Assembly (NCBI RefSeq): GCF_947497045.1
Contig: NZ_CANMEU010000004.1
Span: 62,001-126,000, forward strand
Direction: 5' to 3'
Length of the DNA stretch: 64,000 bases
From: an uncultured Tateyamaria sp.
Lineage (GTDB): Bacteria; Pseudomonadota; Alphaproteobacteria; Rhodobacterales; Rhodobacteraceae
Shown: positions 8,447 to 15,991 of the stretch, in pieces
How positions within the stretch are numbered: the stretch's first letter is position 1
How the letters are laid out: each line of letters begins with the position of its first letter
Program-made: the position numbers and the translations under genes
The notes under the pieces: generated by a model
What the model was told of the DNA's origin: nothing
Seen by the model: the letters and a program-made list of their open reading frames with translations, nothing else
Database searches by the model: none

Positions 8447-9523
8447 TCACTGTTTGATCTGATCCCAGAACAGCGCCAGATGACGGCTGACGATCTCGTT
8501 ATAGCGGTCAGTCTGCTTGAGCTTGGCCAACCCCGCATTGAAGCGATAGAGATGCGCCGTTCCGCGCCAGTGTTTCTTGGAGATCAGTACATGCAGCCCT
8601 TCGACCGACAAAGGGCGCGACAAAGGGGCGACTTTGTCCGTAAGACCCAATTCAAACATCTTCTGAACGCCCAGAAATTCGTTCAGAGCCACCGCGTCGA
8701 CCTCGCCCGCCATCAGCATTTCGAAACACGCATCCGGAGAGTCGGGCTGTGCAAGCGTGATCAACCCCTGCGACAGCCATTGGCGGTCCGCCCGGTCCAG
8801 ATCGTGGGTGAAGTAACCCGCAGGACGGCACAGCGTCTTGCCCATCAGATCCGCATCACTCTCAAACGGCAACAGCGCGTCACTGCGGGAAAACAGCAGG
8901 ATCACCAGATCAACCAGCGGTTCGGAAAAGTGAAAATTGGCGCAACGCTCATGGGTCGGGTTGCCTGCGCAATCCGGCTTGTACCACGGAAAGCCCATAT
9001 CGAACTCTTTGGAATCGAGCATCGGAAACAGGTGCTTGGACCAATCGTTTTCCCATGTGATCGAATAGGTGAGCGGGTTTGGCGTTTCCTCAAGGGCCGC
9101 ATTCACCAACTCGGTCAGCATCCCCTGCCCCGGCCAATCCAGATCCGTAAACGGCGCGTAATTTGACGCCGTGATCAGGCGCAGCTCCGCCTCGTCCTGC
9201 AACAATGGCGTCGGGTCAGGCGTGAATGTCTCGGGCACGACTACCGGCTCTGGCTTGGCGACCGGGGTGCTGGCCGTGGCGTCAGGGCACGGAATGGCCA
9301 GAACGGTGCCCACAGGCAACTCTAGAAGGCTGCCACCCTGAATGTCCGGATTGTTGTAGAAGATGAGCGACCAGCGGGACAGATCGCCAAGCTGTTCTTC
9401 GGCAATGGAAAACAGTGTCTCACCGGGCCCCACAACATGGGACGGCGCACAGGCAACAGCCGTTCCGGCCCATCCAAGGACCGCAGCCGTGCTCACTGCG
9501 AGTTGAGCCCACGCGCGTCTCAT
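8447..9523 (-). CDS. secreted LysM plus solute-binding (SBP_bac_3) protein, paralogue B
   Basis: A 358-residue secreted protein. The signal peptide ends near TAVA-C. A LysM domain occupies about residues 29-78 (HVVGPGETLFSIAEEQLGD), predicted to bind peptidoglycan. A Pro-rich linker leads to a family-3 periplasmic binding domain from about 110 (LRLITASNYAPFTDLDWPG). Shared with its neighbour are FPWYKPDCAG, RCANFHFS, LCRPAGYFTHDLDRADR and GEVDAVALNEF, giving conserved cysteines. No permease or ATPase gene is adjacent, so it is probably not part of a normal ABC importer. It starts 2 bp after the paralogue's stop. Confidence 0.8.
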   Translation of the reverse strand: MRRAWAQLAVSTAAVLGWAGTAVACAPSHVVGPGETLFSIAEEQLGDLSRWSLIFYNNPDIQGGSLLELPVGTVLAIPCPDATASTPVAKPEPVVVPETFTPDPTPLLQDEAELRLITASNYAPFTDLDWPGQGMLTELVNAALEETPNPLTYSITWENDWSKHLFPMLDSKEFDMGFPWYKPDCAGNPTHERCANFHFSEPLVDLVILLFSRSDALLPFESDADLMGKTLCRPAGYFTHDLDRADRQWLSQGLITLAQPDSPDACFEMLMAGEVDAVALNEFLGVQKMFELGLTDKVAPLSRPLSVEGLHVLISKKHWRGTAHLYRFNAGLAKLKQTDRYNEIVSRHLALFWDQIKQ

Positions 9524-9525
9524 TC

Positions 9526-10596
9526 TCAGAAATCAGCCCAGATTTTGGTCATGTGCCGGTCAATCACCTGCTGGTACTCGCCCGAGGCCTTGATCGCATC
9601 CAGACCGCCATTGATGGTCTCCATCAGCGTGGCGGCATCAGGATGGTCCTTGTGCACCAGCACATGCAGCCCTTCAATGGAAATGGGGCGGCCCTGCACC
9701 ACTTCGACCTGATCCTTGAGGCCCATGTCCTTGATTGCCGCGCGGCCTGTGAATTCGTTCATCGCAACCGCATCCACCTCGCCCGACACCAGCATGTCAA
9801 AGCATGCAGCCACCGTCGCGGGCTGTTTCAGCGTGATCTTTGCATCCGTGATCCAACGCCGGTCCGCCCGGTCCAGATCATGGGTAAAGTAACCCGCAGG
9901 GCGGCACAGGGTGCGCCCTTCGATATCGGTGTCCCGTGCAAAGGGCACAGGGCGGGACCTGTCCACAAACAGAAGGATCAGCATCTCGAACATCGGGTCC
10001 GAGAAGTGGAAATTGGCGCAGCGGAAATTGTCGGGCGATCCGGCGCAATCGGGTTTGTACCAGGGAAAGCCCATGTCCATCATCGCACTGGTCATCAGTG
10101 GATCAAGGTGGGCGGACCAGTCATTGATCCAGTGCACCTTGTACCCATCACGCGACGCCGTGCGCCCCATCGCAGTGTTGACCACGTCCGTGATCAGGCC
10201 CTGATTGTCCAAGGCCTGATCGGTGAACGGGGCGAAGTCACCCGCCGTCACCAGATTGATTGTCTGTTCCAACTTGCGGCGCGGGGTGGCCCGCGCAGGT
10301 GCCACGCCAGCCGTTTGCGTCGCAGGGGTTCCCGCGTCCAGACCCACAGGCAAGCCAGCGATGCACCCCAGTTGCAACCGCATCCCGACCCGTAGCGCGT
10401 TGGGGTTTTCGCCGATCACAGACAGGTTGTTGCGGTGCACTGCGGTCCAGGCAGAGGCGTTCTTGTACTGTGCGTCCGCGATGACCGACAGGCTGTCGCC
10501 GCGCTTCACCGTATAGCTGCCGCCACAGGTCTGGGCTGCCGCTGAAACGCTCGACGCGACACAGATCGCGGCCGCAAGCCCCAAGAATCGCTTCAT
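9526..10596 (-). CDS. secreted LysM plus solute-binding (SBP_bac_3) protein, paralogue A
   Basis: A 356-residue protein with a Sec signal peptide (cleavage near SAAAQ). The LysM domain is at about 27-76 (YTVKRGDSLSVIADAQY) and the solute-binding domain runs from about 112 to the end (INLVTAGDFAPFTDQALDN). The same cysteine-containing blocks as in the next gene (FPWYKPDCAG, RCANFHFSDP, TLCRPAGYFTHDL) show tandem duplication. The binding domain could sense an amino acid or another small ligand while held at the cell wall; this is inference. It is the first gene of a two-gene operon. Confidence 0.8.
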   Translation of the reverse strand: MKRFLGLAAAICVASSVSAAAQTCGGSYTVKRGDSLSVIADAQYKNASAWTAVHRNNLSVIGENPNALRVGMRLQLGCIAGLPVGLDAGTPATQTAGVAPARATPRRKLEQTINLVTAGDFAPFTDQALDNQGLITDVVNTAMGRTASRDGYKVHWINDWSAHLDPLMTSAMMDMGFPWYKPDCAGSPDNFRCANFHFSDPMFEMLILLFVDRSRPVPFARDTDIEGRTLCRPAGYFTHDLDRADRRWITDAKITLKQPATVAACFDMLVSGEVDAVAMNEFTGRAAIKDMGLKDQVEVVQGRPISIEGLHVLVHKDHPDAATLMETINGGLDAIKASGEYQQVIDRHMTKIWADF

Positions 10597-10623
10597 TCCT
10601 CATCCCCCAGTCTGAGTATGGTA

Positions 10624-10642
10624 GCAAAATCCCTTATTTTGC
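10624..10642. promoter_or_regulatory. inverted repeat upstream of the LysM-SBP operon
   Basis: GCAAAAT-CCCTT-ATTTTGC is a perfect 7-bp dyad with a 5-nt spacer, 28 bp before the operon's first start codon. It could be an operator or a leader hairpin; no regulator is assigned. Confidence 0.35.
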
Positions 10643-10718
10643 GGGGTTTCGTCAACGCCAAAACGAGATGTGGTGGACAAGTATATATGTTGACACTGCG
10701 CGGCGGACGCATGTCGCA

Positions 10719-11351
10719 TCATGGATAGGCGATTCCCCTAAACGAAGGGAAATCGGCATATCGTCTGGCGCGTGCTTCTGGCGGTTCGGCAGGCTGCGCA
10801 CCCCGACGCAACAGCAGCCCCTTGGGCGCAATATAGCTGCCGATCATACGGTGTGGCGTGGGCCGCCAATCCAGATTGAAGGCGCAGAGTTTCGGGAAAA
10901 ACCACATGGCCGAATAGGGCAGATGATCATGGATCCACCATGCCAGATCGCGCCAATCACGGCCCTGCTCGTATTGATCAGTGAACCACGGGATTGCGAG
11001 GGACGTGCCCGCAATCGCCACCTCTCCAGCACCCAAATCCCAGATATGGCATTCGATCGGGTTGTCATTGCGCGCGCAGTTCAGCTTGTTCTCGTTACCA
11101 TATCTGTTCAGTTCGGGCGAGCGGTAGCCTGACCGGATCGCAACCCGCCCAAATGTCTCCTCAAGCGGGTCAAGCAATTGGGTGCACAGCATCCGCCCAT
11201 GTTCAATCGCAAGATCAGGATCGCGTGGCAGGTTCCTGATCTCATGGAAGTTTCCAATTTCCGAATAAAGGAAATCCCGCATGTAAAAGTGTTTGGACAA
11301 CCGCACGCGACCCAAGTTCTCAAGGCTCCACATGCTGGCCGGACGGCGCAT
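10719..11351 (-). CDS. peptidase M15-like (D-Ala-D-Ala carboxypeptidase fold) protein
   Basis: A 210-residue cytoplasmic-looking protein. The block AIRSGYRSPELNRYGN resembles the SGYRS motif of M15 peptidoglycan peptidases, but the usual SxHxxGxAxD zinc motif appears replaced by PIECHIWDLG, so the zinc site is altered or lost. The start ATG at 11351 overlaps the stop of the upstream gene (TGATG), indicating translational coupling. A longer frame to 11423 lies inside the neighbour and is rejected. It is the last gene of a four-gene overlapping unit. Function uncertain. Confidence 0.6.
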   Translation of the reverse strand: MRRPASMWSLENLGRVRLSKHFYMRDFLYSEIGNFHEIRNLPRDPDLAIEHGRMLCTQLLDPLEETFGRVAIRSGYRSPELNRYGNENKLNCARNDNPIECHIWDLGAGEVAIAGTSLAIPWFTDQYEQGRDWRDLAWWIHDHLPYSAMWFFPKLCAFNLDWRPTPHRMIGSYIAPKGLLLRRGAQPAEPPEARARRYADFPSFRGIAYP

Positions 11352-11782
11352 CACGCGGCCCCGTTCCACTGAAATTGCCCCTCGGGTCCGAGCGGCGAAA
11401 ACGGGTTCCACGCCACTTCCCATATGTGCCCTTCGGGATCGGCAAAATAGCCGTGATGCCCGCCCCAGAAAACGTCCTGCGCAGGCTTCAGGATCTTGGC
11501 CCCGGCACTCTCGGCCTGGTCCAGCAGCAGGGCGACATCCGCTTTTTTGGACACGTTGTGCCCAAGGGTCATGGCCCCACCCCGCAAATCCGCGACCGCA
11601 ACACCAATGTCTTCGGCCAGCGCGGCGAGGGGATAAAGGCCAAGTGTCTGCCCGATCAAATCAAAGGCAATCACCCCGTCGGGGCTGTCCACCCGCGCCC
11701 AGCCCATGGCCTCGTAAAAGGCGGCCAGCGCCTCCATATCCCGCGCCCCAAGCGTGATCAGCGACACCCGTTGTTCCATCAT
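11351..11782 (-). CDS. VOC (glyoxalase/bleomycin resistance) family protein
   Basis: A 143-residue protein with two beta-alpha-beta-beta-beta modules of the vicinal oxygen chelate superfamily: first SLITLGARDMEALAAFYEAMGW, second ending HHGYFADPEGHIWEVAWNP with the conserved Glu that usually ligates metal. The substrate is unknown. ATG at 11782 overlaps the upstream stop by 4 bp (ATGA); a second ATG follows at 11779. Co-translated with the neighbouring hydrolases. Confidence 0.8.
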   Translation of the reverse strand: MMEQRVSLITLGARDMEALAAFYEAMGWARVDSPDGVIAFDLIGQTLGLYPLAALAEDIGVAVADLRGGAMTLGHNVSKKADVALLLDQAESAGAKILKPAQDVFWGGHHGYFADPEGHIWEVAWNPFSPLGPEGQFQWNGAA

Positions 11783-12765
11783 TGATCCAGCCCCCGCACA
11801 AAGGCGAGCATATCGCTGACGGCCCCGTCTGTCTGTCCCGGAGACATGATATCGCCCGTCGCCACATGGGCGAGCGGGTCGTCGCCATCACCCATGACCG
11901 GATTGATAACCTGCGCTGCGCCACCCCAGGCGGCCGCAACCTCGGCAGTGATATCGGGGCGCACCACCTGATCATTCGTCGCATACCAGAACAGCGCCGG
12001 AAGGGTCTGTGCACCATGATCCATCGCCATTGTGGTCTGGATCAGAACCGCCATCGGCAGGACGGCGACACTGGCATATTCCGTCGTCCAGTACCGCCCA
12101 TGCGCTTCGTTTGAGGGTTCAAAACTGCGCCGCTCACCGGCAAGGGAGGGCAGCCAATACCGCGCCGCGGGCCATGTCAGCAAAGCCGCAACCGGGTTGT
12201 TGATCCCGAAGTTGGGCGAGACAAAGACAAGGCCCGCCACGTCCTCCATCAGGGTCGCGTTCTGCGCTGTGGCGGCTACCAAAGTGCCCCCTGTCGAGGT
12301 CGAGATGATCAACACTTTTTCGCCCGCGACCCGGGCCGCGGCAATCCCTTCGGCCAGATCATCGACCCAACCCTGCACCGTGCCTTCGGCCATCGCCTCG
12401 GGGCCGCGCCCGTGCCCTTGCAAACGGGTGTAGACAACGTTGGCCCCCAAGGCCTCGGCCACCGCGTCCGGCACCGGGCGGATTTCTTCGGAGGTCGCGG
12501 AAAACCCGTGCACATAAAGGATCGACCAAGGCGTCTTGGCCTCCACCTGCCCGGCCCAGATCACCCGTTTTTCGACGCCGGGGGTGATGTCATCATATGC
12601 CGCCTCGACAGCCGCAAAATGCGCATCCAGATCGCTTGTGATCGTGGCAGCCTCCGGGCGCGGCGTCAGCGTCGCATCCTCGTAGGGGCCAAACAGCCAC
12701 AAGGCACCCATCAAGACGATCAGGCCCAGCATGACCCGCCCCAATATCTTGCCAAATCGCCTCAT
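11779..12765 (-). CDS. membrane-anchored alpha/beta hydrolase
   Basis: A 328-residue protein. A single N-terminal hydrophobic segment (about residues 8-26, GRVMLGLIVLMGALWLFG) anchors or exports the domain. The hydrolase core shows ILYVHGFSATSEE for the oxyanion site, nucleophile elbow STSTGG (nonstandard GxSxG variant) and candidate Asp/His residues near the C-terminus (GDGDDPLAHVATG). It resembles serine aminopeptidase/lysophospholipase-like hydrolases. The start overlaps the preceding gene by 4 bp. Substrate unknown. Confidence 0.72.
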   Translation of the reverse strand: MRRFGKILGRVMLGLIVLMGALWLFGPYEDATLTPRPEAATITSDLDAHFAAVEAAYDDITPGVEKRVIWAGQVEAKTPWSILYVHGFSATSEEIRPVPDAVAEALGANVVYTRLQGHGRGPEAMAEGTVQGWVDDLAEGIAAARVAGEKVLIISTSTGGTLVAATAQNATLMEDVAGLVFVSPNFGINNPVAALLTWPAARYWLPSLAGERRSFEPSNEAHGRYWTTEYASVAVLPMAVLIQTTMAMDHGAQTLPALFWYATNDQVVRPDITAEVAAAWGGAAQVINPVMGDGDDPLAHVATGDIMSPGQTDGAVSDMLAFVRGLDQ

Positions 12766-13514
12766 GCCACAGTCTCCAGAACCTGCTCGACCGCATCCTC
12801 AATCAGCCCCAGACAGGGCCCGTCCGAAAACCTGTGATCCGCACCACGCACCAGCAACAGACGCATGTCGGGACTGTCTGCGTGGTTCAGCAACCGCACG
12901 GCGGTTTCGGTGCTGACGGCGGTATCGTCGGTGCCTTGCAGACAGCGCACCGCAAAGGGCAGCGGCAGCGGCGCGCGCAGCACCAGCCGGTTGCGCCCAT
13001 CCTCGATCAGGCGCTGCGTGATGATGTAGGGCTCCATGTAGTCCGAAGGCATTTCGACCCGCCCATCCCGCGCCAGGGCTTGTTTTTGGGCGTCGGTGAA
13101 CGAGGCCCAATAGCCGTCCTCGGTAAAATCAGGTGCGGCCGCGATGGTCACCAGCCCGGCCACGCGGCCCGGATGATCGCGCGCAAACAGCAGCGCCTGC
13201 CAGCCGCCCATCGAACTGCCCACAATCACCAGCGGCCCCGTCGTCAAGGCCTCAAGCGCAAAGGCGGTGTCCTCGGCCCAGTCCCCGATGCAGCCATCTT
13301 CAAAGGCCCCCGAACTTTCGCCATGCCCGGAATAGTCAAAACGCAGGAACCCGCGGCCCTGCGCGCGACACCACGCCTCAAGATGGATGGCTTTGGTGCC
13401 CTCCATGTCTGATTTCAACCCACCAAGGAAGACAACCCACGGGCCCGTCCCTTCGCTGCGGTGATAGGCAAGGCGGCGCCCTTGGGCTGTGTCGATGAAT
13501 TCAGCGGTGGTCAT
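12762..13514 (-). CDS. alpha/beta hydrolase (ABHD10-like)
   Basis: A 250-residue single-domain hydrolase. VVFLGGLKSDMEGTKA, the GHGESSG block, nucleophile elbow GSSMGG, and a C-terminal GADHRFSD histidine give a complete triad pattern. It resembles the small ABHD10/thioesterase-like family, which acts on acyl esters or thioesters in other organisms. ATG at 13514 follows AAGGACTGCC; the longer frame to 13544 lacks a site. First gene of an overlapping four-gene unit, divergent from an ArsR-type fusion gene 122 bp away. Confidence 0.78.
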   Translation of the reverse strand: MTTAEFIDTAQGRRLAYHRSEGTGPWVVFLGGLKSDMEGTKAIHLEAWCRAQGRGFLRFDYSGHGESSGAFEDGCIGDWAEDTAFALEALTTGPLVIVGSSMGGWQALLFARDHPGRVAGLVTIAAAPDFTEDGYWASFTDAQKQALARDGRVEMPSDYMEPYIITQRLIEDGRNRLVLRAPLPLPFAVRCLQGTDDTAVSTETAVRLLNHADSPDMRLLLVRGADHRFSDGPCLGLIEDAVEQVLETVA

Positions 13515-13636
13515 GGCAGTCCTTTTGCAGTTTGCGCGGATCATGGGCAGACGGCACCGCGCTGTCCATCCTGCACGGGTCAGATTTATTAGGTTACCAT
13601 ATTGTCACGTGATTATTTGCTCACATATATAACATA

Positions 13637-14392
13637 ATGGATGCCTTGTTCAAATCTCTCGCGGACCCCGCCCGTCGTACGCTGCTGGATGCGTTGCGCC
13701 GTCAGGACGGCCAGACGTTGCAGCAATTGCAGCCCTATCTGGACATGTCCCGCTTTGGGGTGATGAAGCACCTTGGCGTGCTCGAAGACGCGGGGTTGAT
13801 CACCACCAAGAAGGTGGGTCGCTTCAAACATCACTACCTCAACGCCCTGCCGTTGCAGGAAGCAATAGATCGCTGGATGGAGCCCTTGCTCGTCAAACCG
13901 GCGGCCCAAGCAGTTCTCGACCTGAAATCTCAACTGGAAGGAAACTCACCCATGCCCAAACCCGATTTTGTCATGCAGACCTATATCAAAACCACACAGG
14001 ACCGACTGTGGGACGCCTTGTCGGACGAGACGAACGTGGCGCATTACCACTTCATGGCCAGCCACGCGACGCGGGACGGCGCACGCACCACGATGTTTCT
14101 GCCCGATGGCACTGAACTGATGTCAAACGTCCTTTTGACCAGCGATCCCAAATCCCGGATCGAATGCACCTTCGAGCCCAATTGGGACGGCGGCGGTGCC
14201 CCCAGTCGGGTGGTCTACCTCATCGAGGTCGAAGGGGACTTCGTCAAACTGACGGTTGAACATTACGATCTGACCTTTGCGGTTGTGCCCGGCGAAGGGG
14301 TGGCCGATGGATGGGCGCGTTGGGCGGCAGGCCTGAAAACATGGCTCGAAACCGGAGAGCCCGCCCACTTCGGCAGCCGCGCAAGCGCCTGA
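13637..14392 (+). CDS. ArsR-type regulator fused to SRPBCC/AHSA1 domain
   Basis: A 251-residue two-domain protein. Residues about 1-90 are an ArsR winged helix (LFKSLADPARRTLLDALR, MKHLGVLEDAGLI). Residues about 105-245 form an SRPBCC (START-like) ligand-binding domain of the Aha1 C-terminal type (YIKTTQDRLWDALSDETNVAHYHF). No metal-binding cysteine motif is seen in the ArsR part. The fusion suggests a one-component sensor of a hydrophobic ligand. It diverges from the hydrolase operon, a plausible target. Confidence 0.85.
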   Translation: MDALFKSLADPARRTLLDALRRQDGQTLQQLQPYLDMSRFGVMKHLGVLEDAGLITTKKVGRFKHHYLNALPLQEAIDRWMEPLLVKPAAQAVLDLKSQLEGNSPMPKPDFVMQTYIKTTQDRLWDALSDETNVAHYHFMASHATRDGARTTMFLPDGTELMSNVLLTSDPKSRIECTFEPNWDGGGAPSRVVYLIEVEGDFVKLTVEHYDLTFAVVPGEGVADGWARWAAGLKTWLETGEPAHFGSRASA

Positions 14393-14420
14393 TCCCACCT
14401 TCATCTTGCCAGATAAACTC

Positions 14421-14456
14421 CGGGGGAGTCGCGGATGCGACGGGGGCTGGCCCCCT
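14421..14456. repeat. dispersed palindromic intergenic element, copy 2
   Basis: CGGGGGAGTCGCG-GAT-GCGACGGGGG followed by GGGGGCTGGCCCCC. It matches copy 1 at 7566-7603 except in the loops. It lies between the ArsR-fusion stop and a broken MAPEG gene. Confidence 0.65.
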
Positions 14457-14479
14457 CCCCGCTCACAAAAAGGTGCCCC

Positions 14480-14864
14480 ATGACACCGGAACTGACCTAT
14501 CTCACCCTGACGGCCATCCTCGCGATGTCCATGTGGATTTCTTACATCGTGGGCGTCAACATGCCCCCAAACCGGGGCCGATAACGTTGAACGGCCGCCC
14601 CCACCTATGAGGTTTCCGGCCTGGGTGCACCGATCCCACCGCGCGCACCTGAACCTGATCGAGGCCGCGATGCCGTTCAGGTTGATCATGCTGGTCGCAC
14701 ACAATCTTGAGATATCCGGGGGCTCGTCACGATCTGCGCAAGCGCCACCTTCTTCAGGCTACGACTTGCGCATGTCACCGGGATGGTGTCGAGGGGGCTG
14801 GTTTCCCGCACGGCCAGTCCTTTTCACGCTCAGTTGGGGGTGCATGCTGGCCATCGCCGTCTGA
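14480..14864 (+). pseudogene. MAPEG family protein, multiply frameshifted
   Basis: The reading frame starts with ATG at 14480 after AAGGTG and gives MTPELTYLTLTAILAMSMW, the N-terminus of small MAPEG membrane proteins, then stops at 14582-14584. The family continues in a second frame (PAWVHRSHRAHLNLIEAA at 14613-14666), then a third frame (SATFFRLRLAHVTGM near 14741-14785), then back to the second frame (FPARPVLFT to 14864). At least three frame changes indicate real decay. An intact gene would encode about 130 residues with four membrane helices. Confidence 0.8.
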
Positions 14865-15080
14865 CTGCTGATCGGCGGATCGACTGATCGCGCTTGACCA
14901 ACTGGCCGGACCGGGCCAATCTCCCCACCATGACACATGCAGTTCACCAAGAGTATTATACGCAGGCGCATATCCCGCGCGCCTGTGGCCGTGTCTGACC
15001 CCATGCCCACACCCGCCGCGCCCCGCGGTGGTCCTATGCTGATCTGATCTCTGGCCTGCTGCCGGCACAGGAGACATCAC
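14865..15080. other. intergenic stretch without recognised gene
   Basis: 216 bp between the MAPEG remnant and the GNAT gene. No open frame with family similarity was seen. It ends with a good ribosome site (AGGAG) for the acetyltransferase. Confidence 0.5.
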
Positions 15081-15545
15081 ATGACCTTTACGATCCGACC
15101 TGTTGAACCTGCCGACATCCCGGCCCTGCACATGATGATCTGTGCGCTGGCCGCACATCACGGCGACACCCCCGACATCAACCCGACACATCTGCGGCGC
15201 GACGTGTTGGGCCCATGTCCATGGTACACTGTGTTGGTAGCCGAACAGAATGCAGCGCTGATCGGATATGCCGCCCTGTTACCCCTTGGGCAACTGCAAT
15301 TCGGGGCTCGGGGCATGGATCTGCACCACCTCTTCGTGCGCAAACCCATGCGGGGACAAGGGGCTGGAGCCGCATTGATTGCAGCCTGTCAGGCACATTG
15401 TGTAAGCATCGGATGCACTGTCCTCACAGTCGGCACACATCCCGAAAACGCAAAAGCCGCGCTGTTCTATAAACGGCGCGGCTTTGAAGCCCGGTCAGGT
15501 CCGGGACCTCGATTTTCGATCAGGCTGGATCAGCCACCGACGTAA
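15081..15545 (+). CDS. GNAT family N-acetyltransferase
   Basis: A 154-residue acetyltransferase. The acetyl-CoA binding motif A is visible as HHLFVRKPMRGQGAGAALI (about residues 88-106), preceded by ALIGYAALLP and followed by GTHPENAKAALFYKRRGF, the typical beta5-helix ending. The start follows CAGGAGACATCAC. Substrate unknown. Its 3' end overlaps a convergent minus-strand gene by 16 bp. Confidence 0.85.
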   Translation: MTFTIRPVEPADIPALHMMICALAAHHGDTPDINPTHLRRDVLGPCPWYTVLVAEQNAALIGYAALLPLGQLQFGARGMDLHHLFVRKPMRGQGAGAALIAACQAHCVSIGCTVLTVGTHPENAKAALFYKRRGFEARSGPGPRFSIRLDQPPT

Positions 15546-15742
15546 GTGCCATCAGCGGGGCGGAAAAAAGTCTTTTGATTGTGGAGTCGCCCCAGAAGAT
15601 CATGGATCTGCATCACATCCGGGTCCGCCGCGCGGGCCTTGATGTCGTTTTGGGTTTTGGCGAGCTTGGTGGCGCGCAACGCCGTTTCGATCAGGTCCAG
15701 ATCCTCGACACTCAACTCGAAATTGGTGTTGTACTTTGGCAC
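15530..15742 (-). CDS. conserved hypothetical small protein
   Basis: A 70-residue, mostly helical, charged protein (VEDLDLIETALRATKLAKTQ ... HDLLGRLHNQKTF). A GTG start at 15742 was chosen because AGAGGGAAC lies just upstream; the longer open frame to 15880 has a different composition. No signal peptide or cysteines. I do not recognise a characterised family. It overlaps the GNAT gene tail-to-tail. Confidence 0.55.
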   Translation of the reverse strand: MPKYNTNFELSVEDLDLIETALRATKLAKTQNDIKARAADPDVMQIHDLLGRLHNQKTFFRPADGTYVGG

Positions 15743-15991
15743 GGCGTTCCCTCTGAGATCAAAAGTTTCCGATAGTGAACTACCCTTTAAAATAGGGATC
15801 AGGGGCGCGACGTCCAGCGGAAACTGTCGCAAAAACCGCGCGTTTTGTCGCATTATACGCATAACCTTTATCAAGCGCATTCAGATACGCACCGCAGACT
15901 TGACGCCTTGGGCGTCGCCTGCGACACGGGCCGCACAGATTTACCCGCAATCGGGCGTTCCGTGGGCGCCGAACTGACGAGGAGTGCCGAT

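Noticed and set aside
8447-10596. Idea that the two SBP proteins belong to an ABC importer
   Set aside because: No permease or ATPase on either side; LysM fusion argues for a different role.
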